Shown one piece after another: positions 58,801 to 64,000 of a stretch of DNA of 64,000 nt. The position numbers and the translations under genes are program-made. Positions within the stretch are counted from its first letter, which is position 1; the number at the start of each line of letters is the position of its first letter. The notes under the pieces are model-generated. The model was not told the DNA's origin. It was given only the letters and a program-made list of their open reading frames with translations, and did no database searches. The DNA is from Schistosoma haematobium (Eukaryota > Platyhelminthes > Trematoda > Strigeidida > Schistosomatidae), in NCBI RefSeq assembly GCF_000699445.3, contig NC_067197.1, forward strand, positions 31,417,809 to 31,481,808. Direction: 5' to 3'.

Positions 58801-61800
58801 TACAACAATGAGAGATTTATATTAATTAGTGGGATATTGATTTGTTGCTACTATTATTTTTATTCGTCTATTATGTATGGGTGTCTATGAATGAATGAGT
58901 GAGTGAATGAATTAATGTATATGATTGATTGTCTCCTATCAATTTGATTTCAATGTTCAATGCTTCTGATTCCTCTCGTTCCTGGGAGGTAATTTATCAA
59001 TAGAAAAAATGAATCATCGCCTACTTGCTAACTATACACATGCTAATGAGTTGATTGATTAAATAGTACACTACTTTAAATATTGAATATGAGAAAAACT
59101 AGTGTTTTAACGATGCGATTTGATGTTCAGGCTAATTAATGGAAGACCAGCCTATATCCATTGCGACGATGGTTATTTTTTAAAAAAATGATTAGTTCAG
59201 TTCAATGAAATAAGGAGTATAGTTATTAAAACACGACGAAGAGAAGATTTTTTATTTGTCTGATAAATTGTGAGAAAGAATAACGTTTCAAGAATACATT
59301 TTAGTTATGAGGAAGACTATTATAACCATCTGTAATCCTTCATTATTTTTCTAGATATCATTAATCATTTGAAACTATCCGTTTAAGCCAAATTGTGTAA
59401 AAAAACACAACAACTGTAGAGTGTATCGTTAATCATAATTTTTAGCCATTTGATGTATTTATCCATCCATCATTATTTCAGTTTCGTTAACTATAGAAAT
59501 AAATAATGATTGCAGAAAATAATAAAAAGAATTTATCTACGGATACTGGCTCTGAAGTTTATTGGGTTAACTCCTCTACAGGTAACCCTCAGTACGGTCA
59601 CTAGTACCATCAATTGTTTGACTCCATAATGTGTAACTAGATGTGGAAACATTGGAGCAACTTAAATACATAATAATAGGATAACTGCTGAAAAAAACTA
59701 GTTAGTTAGTGTACTTTATTTCCTGAAATAATAATTCCAAAACAGTAAAAACTCACAGTTCTTGTTTTTACGATTAATTTTTCTTTGAACCTAAAGATTA
59801 TTTTGAAGTGATTAAGAGGCAATAGTTGAACTGGTTGTATTCATAATTCAAGATGTTCAACTGTCAATAATTGGTTAGCTATTTAGACTCTAAGTAATTC
59901 TAGTCAATCATATTTAATCACTACTGACTAGGAAATTGAAACTGTTTACCTAGAATCAGGTTAAATGTATTATAAGTGAAACTTCCAATGTAGAGATTAG
60001 AATTTAAACTAACACTACATTAGCTCATGGCTGTACGTTACTTCAATATATCACAATGAAGTAAATGCCTTTTATTGAGTTTAAAAATGAAGCTGAGTGT
60101 GAAATGGGACATAAAGAACATGACCCAAAAGATATGAGTGACTTGACCATTTTAATTTTGTGTTTCTTACAAAGTATGTATTTCTATTTAGTGTTAGAGA
60201 AGTACCGATTTATAACAGAACATGTCATGAAACAAATAGTAATTTTTAACTAAATCTGATTTTAAAAAAATGCAATAGCTTTCAGATTATTCATACACTA
60301 AACATTTACTACTTGTATTTCAGTGTTATCAATGTGTGGCGCGTGCTACTTATATTGATATAACTAGTATATGACACGAGTCAGGAATGTAATGTCTTGC
60401 AGCAGAAGATGGGGAAGATCAAGAAAGGAAGAGCGGGAATAAAAAACAATTAGTATGGAAATGCAAGAACAATGAAGTTCGAGACAATTATTGAACATTT
60501 TGCATATTAAGTATTATAGTATGGTTTTTCTGTTTTACCAAGTAACTCTGTAATTTTGTGCTAAATATAATTTGGTTGTCCTCACCTGCGTTCTCCTTCA
60601 CTACAAAAGTAGTAGAGTTGCGCTTATCATTAAAATAATCAAATTTATTATCACCAAACTAACAATTCAACAGCTTGTAAATTGCTCTTAATTATTTAAG
60701 CCGAGTTGGATAGTGGATAGCAATGGAATTCATAACGTTTTCTTGTCCTGATTTTAACTTATCAGAAGGATACACTTACATTTTGAAGTTGATGTTCATT
60801 CATGAATTCAAACTTACTGTCTTTCTCTTTAAGCACCAGTGAATTATCTACTTATTTACTGAGTCCAGAAAGTCACTGTCATGTGCAATGGAGAAGGATT
60901 ATTCATTTGAAAAGGTTTAAACATTTTTGCTGAGAATAGCAGCATTGAAATTCAGGTACTTCTGAGCAACGAGTCTCAAATGGGACGAAAACCGTATTTT
61001 GAATTTTATTGATAGCTATAAATGTTTGTGAATGGCGACAATATAAAACTACTCTGCTCAGAATGTACATACGCTCAAAGAGACTGAGTAATTGAAGTTC
61101 TCAAAACAAGATTTAAACCCTTATTCATATATGATTCCATTAATTACATATGAGATAATTGAAAATGCGTTAACATATTCCTTAACATTTTTTCTCATCT
61201 TTTCTTTAGTAAATATCCATTTTATGTTACATTACGCGTAAATGTATTCTATAATTGATTTTTATTTTTAATCATTTCTACGGTAAAACAGGATATACAT
61301 AGGTATGGATACTTTTGGGCATAAAAGTGATTCATTTATTGTCTTTCATCGATCTATTTTGTAGCTTATTTTTGTCAATGAACAATATTAAGAATAGATT
61401 TATTAAAATTGTCATTAAACTGACAGTCACTTTCTTTAAATATAAATGAATGAAACAGAAAAAATAAAACAAAAAACAAACTATTTACAAAATTTAAAAT
61501 TCACTTACTTTCGGTAAATCAGTCAGTTCGATTTTATATTGTAATGAAGTAGCTGGATGTCTTGGTGGGACTGATGGTGGACAGGGTGGGGAAGATGGTG
61601 GAGGTAAAGGTGGTGTTGGTGGAGATGTGGATAATTTTAAATTTGTTGTTGAAGAAACAGATGTACTAATTTCCGTTGAACAATTGAATTCAGAAGTTGA
61701 AGATACATTTAAATTGGTAATGATATTAGAGGATTTATCAGAAAGTTTGTCTATAACTAATGAACGAACTTCATCTGGACGACAATGTTCATGATAGTGC

Positions 61801-61973
61801 GGTGCTTTCAAATTAACATTTGTAGAATTCATTATTGAATCTTGAAGTGGTGTCGGAGGAGGAGGTGGGAACCAAGTGTTTGTATTGACTAATGAATGAG
61901 GTTGGGTAGGGATATTTACAGTTTTCTTGGATGGGGATAGATAAGAATTAATCGTATCTGAGGTTAAATGACT
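44833..61973 (-). CDS. SH2-domain adaptor of the SHB/SHD/SHE/SHF type, at least 886 residues, five visible exons
   Basis: Adaptor expected to dock on phosphotyrosine of activated receptors. Exons in coding order: 61973-61509, 57272-56288, 51907-51013, 46099-45980, 45028-44833. Phases join without conflict (0/0, 1/2, 2/1, 2/1), total 2661 nt including TAA. The N-terminal exon is proline-rich (FPPPPPTPLQ, SPPTPPLPPPSSPPCPPSVP), a likely SH3 ligand. Residues ~156-782 are long, low-complexity, Ser/Asn/Gln-rich and unlike anything I know. The C-terminal SH2 (783-~880) has WFHCDLSRSHAEKLL, GSFLVRRSE with the phosphotyrosine-binding arginine at ~808, HMKISQ, GYVLGEYSQPYPSV and TLLPVRGTTPVLL. A C-terminal SH2 ending L-P-I/V-K/R-G matches the SHB family rather than SH2B or GRB types. 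The true start is not in the visible exons and probably lies beyond 62 kb or outside the window. Confidence 0.88.
45029..45979 (-). other. SHB-like gene intron (0.95 kb)
   Basis: AT-rich, nothing else recognised. Confidence 0.85.
45980..46099 (-). CDS. SHB-like adaptor, SH2 domain exon 1
   Basis: 120 nt between TACTAG and GTAAGT. Completes a split leucine codon, then WFHCDLSRSHAEKLLKSTPT and GSFLVRRSETSKTELSLSI. FLVR arginine and the W-F/Y-H-G-x-L/I-S-R start are the SH2 hallmarks; the usual Gly after His is Cys. Confidence 0.93.
47512..47575. repeat. Single terminus related to the TIR element at 52.7-53.2 kb
   Basis: GATTGTACAGCTTTGAAAAT, then GAATTCGCCAAAAAGAGAAC and TCTTCGCTGAAC follow the same order as 53136-53187 (GACTGTGCAGCTTGATAATA, AATTCCTTGAAAAGAGATCC, TTTCGCTGAAC). 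I did not find the opposite inverted end. Confidence 0.5.
48885..48966. repeat. Long imperfect hairpin (about 32-bp arms)
   Basis: Left arm 48885-48916 and right arm 48934-48966 are reverse complements with about five mismatches, joined by a 17-nt loop. The shared core is GATGAAAAAGTGGTA / TACCACTTTTTCACC. Could be a miniature inverted-repeat element or a small-RNA precursor-like fold. Confidence 0.85.
50540..50690 (+). repeat. Sm-alpha-like SINE, 3' part with hammerhead
   Basis: Hammerhead at 50611-50675: GGTACATCCAG / CTGGAT form stem I, stem II is GTCC-AAAT-AGGAC, GAAA is intact, and GTC precedes the predicted cleavage at 50653. The core box is CCAACGA instead of CTGANGA, so U4 and G5 are both lost and the copy should be inactive. 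Flank CCCACTGCTAGCCACC matches the truncated copy at 3849. Confidence 0.75.
50611..50675 (+). ncRNA. Hammerhead ribozyme remnant (core-mutated)
   Basis: All helices are still drawable, but the CUGANGA box has two substitutions at essential positions. See the surrounding SINE entry. Confidence 0.7.
51013..51907 (-). CDS. SHB-like adaptor, large exon before the SH2 domain
   Basis: 895 nt from TTTGTTCAG to GTAAGA. Many tyrosines sit in polar contexts (SEYFMHYR, VQYYPQ, SKYYHRN, IIDYQG, AEYYRHR), possible phosphorylation sites. Low complexity, no known fold. Confidence 0.82.
52688..53200. mobile_element. Non-autonomous element with long terminal inverted repeats (MITE-like)
   Basis: The left end 52688-52753 (TTAAAAACACATAGTTCAGG, GATCTCTTTTCAAAGAATTT, ATTATCGAATTGTACAATTG) is the approximate reverse complement of the right end 53135-53200 (CGACTGTGCAGCTTGATAAT, AAATTCCTTGAAAAGAGATC, CTTTCGCTGAACATTGTGTT). 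A second inverted pair lies inside (TTCCGTGAGGGA at 52787 and TTCCTCACGGAAC at 53094). Length about 510 bp, AT-rich interior with a (TTA)n run and no coding frame. I saw no convincing target-site duplication. Confidence 0.7.
52819..52860. repeat. (ATT)n microsatellite
   Basis: 14 units inside the TIR element; it creates a spurious poly-leucine frame. Confidence 0.95.
54296..55075 (+). mobile_element. GTCAGTCAG-family interspersed repeat, long copy with ATG/GAT tail
   Basis: The 5' part (54296-54475) matches the reverse-strand copy at 7262-7630 and the diverged copy at 57312. From 54476 a GC-richer body follows (CTACCTTGACGTGGTGGTTG and onward), ending in a short ATGATGATGATGA run at about 55055. 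A low-complexity tail of this kind is typical of non-LTR retroelements. The open frames inside (54374-54649, 54817-55090) show no known protein. Probably a LINE-derived non-autonomous element or the 5' region of a LINE. Confidence 0.65.
55965..56180 (+). mobile_element. tRNA-like SINE with decayed hammerhead
   Basis: Box A-like GGCTCAGTGGTCTAG (56003), box B-like GGTTTGAATCTT (56051) and a hammerhead at 56077-56132 whose core box is CCGGGGA (two changes). GAAA and the GTC triplet are intact. It ends about 100 bp before the 3' border of an SHB-like exon and is inserted antisense to that gene. Confidence 0.82.
56288..57272 (-). CDS. SHB-like adaptor, large middle exon
   Basis: 328 codons plus one base, from TTTTGTAG to GTAAAT. 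The protein is polar, Ser/Asn/Lys-rich, without domains I recognise. One segment near the end, QPLDVAWLKAQQRMELINSS, is likely helical. Confidence 0.82.
57312..57800 (+). repeat. Diverged GTCAGTCAG-family repeat
   Basis: Starts GTCAGTCAGTCAGTCAGT, followed by the same landmarks as 54296: AGTTGCCA, CATTAGCAC, GAT...GGT...ATTCA and GTGGTA. Its later part (TCATGTTTTGGTTTGACCGC, then CTTCCAACCTACTCCTATAC) has no match in the other copies, so it may be a longer relative. Contains the self-complementary run CGTACGTACGTACG near 57357. Confidence 0.6.
60953..61000 (+). repeat. Sm-alpha-like hammerhead remnant
   Basis: AGGTACTTCTGAGCAACGAG, then TCTCAAATGGGACGAAAACC. Stem II (GTCTC/GGGAC) still pairs and GAAA is present, but the core box is lost (GCAACGA) and the cleavage triplet and stem I are gone. 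Confidence 0.6.
61509..61973 (-). CDS. SHB-like adaptor, first visible exon (proline-rich)
   Basis: 155 codons between ATTATAG and GTAAGTG. It has two proline clusters: FPPPPPTPL at about residue 35 and a 25-residue run of Pro/Ser with PPLPPPSSPPCPP near residue 125. Phase at both ends is 0 if AG at 61974-61975 is used. Confidence 0.8.
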
Positions 61974-62254
61974 CTATAATCAAGTAAAAATGCACAATTA
62001 ATAATTAAATGTTTTGATGATTACTAATACTTACTTAATACTTACTTTTATAATAATACTTACTTTAATACTTACTTTTATAGATCAGCTAATTCTGTAA
62101 CTAAGAAGTGAAATGCTCTTCTCCATGTTAAAATATATATGAAATGAAACTGTGATTTTTTTCACACTAATTCAAATAGATTAAGAACTGTATATGTATA
62201 TAGTAAACAAAGGATTAGAGAAAATAAACTGAGATACAATAAATGTACTTACTT
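61974..62254. other. Intron or upstream region with short direct repeats
   Basis: Around 62025-62085 the sequence TACTTACTTTTATAATAA and variants repeats several times, next to the 3' tail of the RTE-like element. Confidence 0.5.
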
Positions 62255-63375
62255 ATGCCTGTTACTCCTCGTGAAGGAGCATAGGCCGCTCACCAGCATT
62301 CTCCATCTAATCCTGTCATTGGCAATCTTTTACAGTTGTTACTCATCCTTTTCATATCTGATTCTATTGTCTGACGTAATATGTTCTTTGACCTTCCTCC
62401 TTTCCGCTTCCCTTCAGGATACAAAGTTAGGGTTTACCTCGTGATGCAGTTTGATGGTTTGCGTAATGTATGTCCTATCAATTTCCATCGTCTTTTCCTA
62501 ATTTCTTCTTCAGCTGAAAGCTTGTTTGTTCTCTGCCACGGAAGGCTGTTGCTGATGGTATCCGGTCAATGGATGTTGAGTATCTTGCATAGACAGCTGT
62601 TTATAAATAATTGTACTGTCTTGATGATGGTTGTAGTAGTTTTCTATGTTTCAGCTTCGTACAGCAGAACTGCCTTGACGTTCGTATTGAAGATTCTCAC
62701 TTTGATATTGGTTGAAAGTTGTTTTGAGTTTCATATGTTCTTCAATTGTAGGAATGCGGCCCTTGCTTTGCCAATCCTCGCCTTTACGTCAGCATCTGAT
62801 CCTCCTTGTTCATTGATGACGCTACTCAGGTATGTGAAGGATTCTACATCTTCCACAGTTTCGCTATCAGGAGTGACTGAATTGGTGTTCTCCGTGTTGT
62901 TTGAGAACCTCGGTTTTCCAATTGTGTATGTTGGGGCCTACTGATGCAGAGACTGCTGCTACACTGGCTGTCTTTATCTGCATTTGTTCATGTGTATGGG
63001 ATAGGAAGGCTAGGTCATCTGCGAAGTCCAAATCGTCTAATTGGTTCTGAGCTGTCCATTGTATTCCGTGTTTTCCCTCAGATGTCGAGGTCTTCATAAT
63101 TCAATCAACCACCAGAGGAAAGAGCAAGAGGGAGAGTAGACAGCCTTGTCTGACTCCGGTCCTTACTTGGAATGCATCTGTCAGCTGTCCTCCATGCACG
63201 ACTTTGTACTGTAGTCCATCGTATGAGTTCCGGATAATGTTGACAATCTTTTCAGGAACTCCATAGTGTCGAAGAAGTTTCCATAATGTTTCCCTATCTA
63301 CACTGTCAAACGCTTTTTCATAATCCATGAAGTTGATGTCCAGTGACCAGTTCCACAATAAATGTTGCCACAATA
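62255..63375 (-). mobile_element. RTE-like non-LTR retrotransposon, 5'-truncated, inactivated
   Basis: Reverse-strand RT: INFMDYEKAFDSVDRETLWK (motif A), HYGVPEKIVNIIRNSYDG, TGVRQGCLLSLLLF (motif B), DLDFADDLAFLSHTHEQMQI (motif C, F-A-D-D) and downstream blocks ARIGKARAAF-like, AVLLYDAETW-like, KILNIHWPD and LTWNPEGKRKGGRSKNILR-like. A TGA replaces the tryptophan after VVD, and frameshifts follow. The 3' end near 62255 finishes in a TAAGTAAGTA tail, a 4-bp repeat tail expected of RTE elements. Related to the fragment at 34720-34990. On the same strand as the SHB-like gene, so probably inside one of its introns or just upstream. Confidence 0.88.
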
Positions 63376-64000
63376 ATTAAACAGGCTTACATCTTTTAGG
63401 TAAACAGATAAGTTAAGTATTCAATTAAATAAGAAAAAAAATACTTCTACAAAAATTCAATTACACTGATAATTCTTTCCATCTAAAATCATTAGAAAAT
63501 ACATACTGTTATAAAGAAGCTATTAGAAATTATTTATATAATGAAAGTTGATGAATCACAGAGAATCGTTTATTTATTTTTTATATATACAGATTCCTTT
63601 ATTTCTCCTTTTTAACAGTCATATAGTTCTAAGTTAATATTAGTCTACATATTACAATTATCATTCTTAATCTATGCAAAATAGCAACTAATAAACATTA
63701 GATTTATATTATAGTCAGGAAGTAAAATATGAGAATTATTATCTCATTTCTGTGAAATTTCTTGACAGTTTAAGAAGTGTATTTGTTTCTTCTTCTTCTT
63801 CTTCTTCTTCTGTTGTTGTTATTATTATTTTACTGATTCTGTTAAACTAGACAATCATATATCATCCTATAGATGTCGATTTGATTATTGAAAGTTATAA
63901 TTCTCATCAAGAAATCATAATCATTATTATCAGGGTTATTATAATACTTAATAATTTATTCTGGTGGTCTGTTGAGAATGGTTAAATTATCAATTCCCAT
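63376..64000. other. No gene recognised; microsatellite at 63787-63833
   Basis: AT-rich. A (TTC)n run (63787-63811) followed by (TGT)n and (ATT)n. Could hold upstream intron of the SHB-like gene. Confidence 0.6.

Larger units (their letters stand above)
57273..61508 (-). other. SHB-like gene intron (4.2 kb)
   Basis: Contains a diverged GTCAGTCAG repeat (57312-57800) and a hammerhead SINE remnant (60953-61000). Rest AT-rich, no exon-like frames; those at 58528 and 60065 are unconvincing. Confidence 0.8.

Noticed and set aside
62381..62944. 187-codon forward open frame
   Set aside because: It is the reverse complement of RTE reverse transcriptase coding sequence; the antisense frame shows the family motifs.
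1..64000. CRISPR arrays, bacterial operons or phage modules
   Set aside because: No regularly spaced direct repeats; splice sites, micro-introns and the repeat types all indicate a eukaryotic (flatworm) genome.

Overview
The window is AT-rich, intron-rich eukaryotic DNA. Both the genes and the repeats point to a schistosome (a Schistosoma species or a close relative). Protein-coding exons are short and widely spaced, several introns are only 34-36 nt long (typical of flatworm 5' gene regions), and the interspersed repeats are schistosome types: tRNA-like SINEs that carry hammerhead ribozymes, RTE-like and CR1-like non-LTR retrotransposons, a Gypsy-like gag fragment and a Penelope-like endonuclease fragment. 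All statements come from reading the sequence and from remembered family features; no search was run.

Layout. (1) 1-14.7 kb: the 3' part of an APPBP2 (amyloid protein-binding protein 2) orthologue on +, five exons ending at 14657. Its introns hold an RTE 3' tail, three Sm-alpha-like SINE remnants and two head-to-head SINE pairs. (2) 14.7-26 kb: a repeat graveyard with a Penelope-like GIY-YIG fragment, a nearly full-length but broken CR1-like LINE (+) and a 5'-truncated CR1-like LINE (-). One orphan candidate exon lies at 23.4-23.6 kb. (3) 26.8-30.7 kb: a compact convergent pair, OSTC (oligosaccharyltransferase subunit, + strand, C-terminal exons) and a TRM10-family tRNA m1G9 methyltransferase (- strand, four exons), with stop codons about 155 bp apart. 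(4) 30.7-39.4 kb: a weak GLMP-like exon, a broken Gypsy gag/protease abutting an RTE fragment, a cluster of perfect palindromes and an RTE-like LINE. (5) 39.46-40.02 kb: an intronless, complete ARL6/BBS3 small GTPase with an unusual switch II residue. (6) 44.8-62 kb: a - strand gene for an SH2 adaptor of the SHB/SHD/SHE/SHF type, at least 886 codons in five phase-consistent exons, with SINE, TIR-element and repeat insertions in its introns. (7) 62.2-63.4 kb: an RTE-like LINE fragment.

The host genes do not form a single pathway. They cover a cullin-2 type substrate receptor/TPR adaptor (APPBP2), N-glycosylation (OSTC), tRNA modification (TRM10), cilia (ARL6) and tyrosine-kinase signalling (SHB-like). 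The most striking non-protein signal is the set of hammerhead-ribozyme motifs. At least nine copies or remnants from two repeat types are visible, and two (10063-10118 + and 10343-10398 -) keep the conserved catalytic core.
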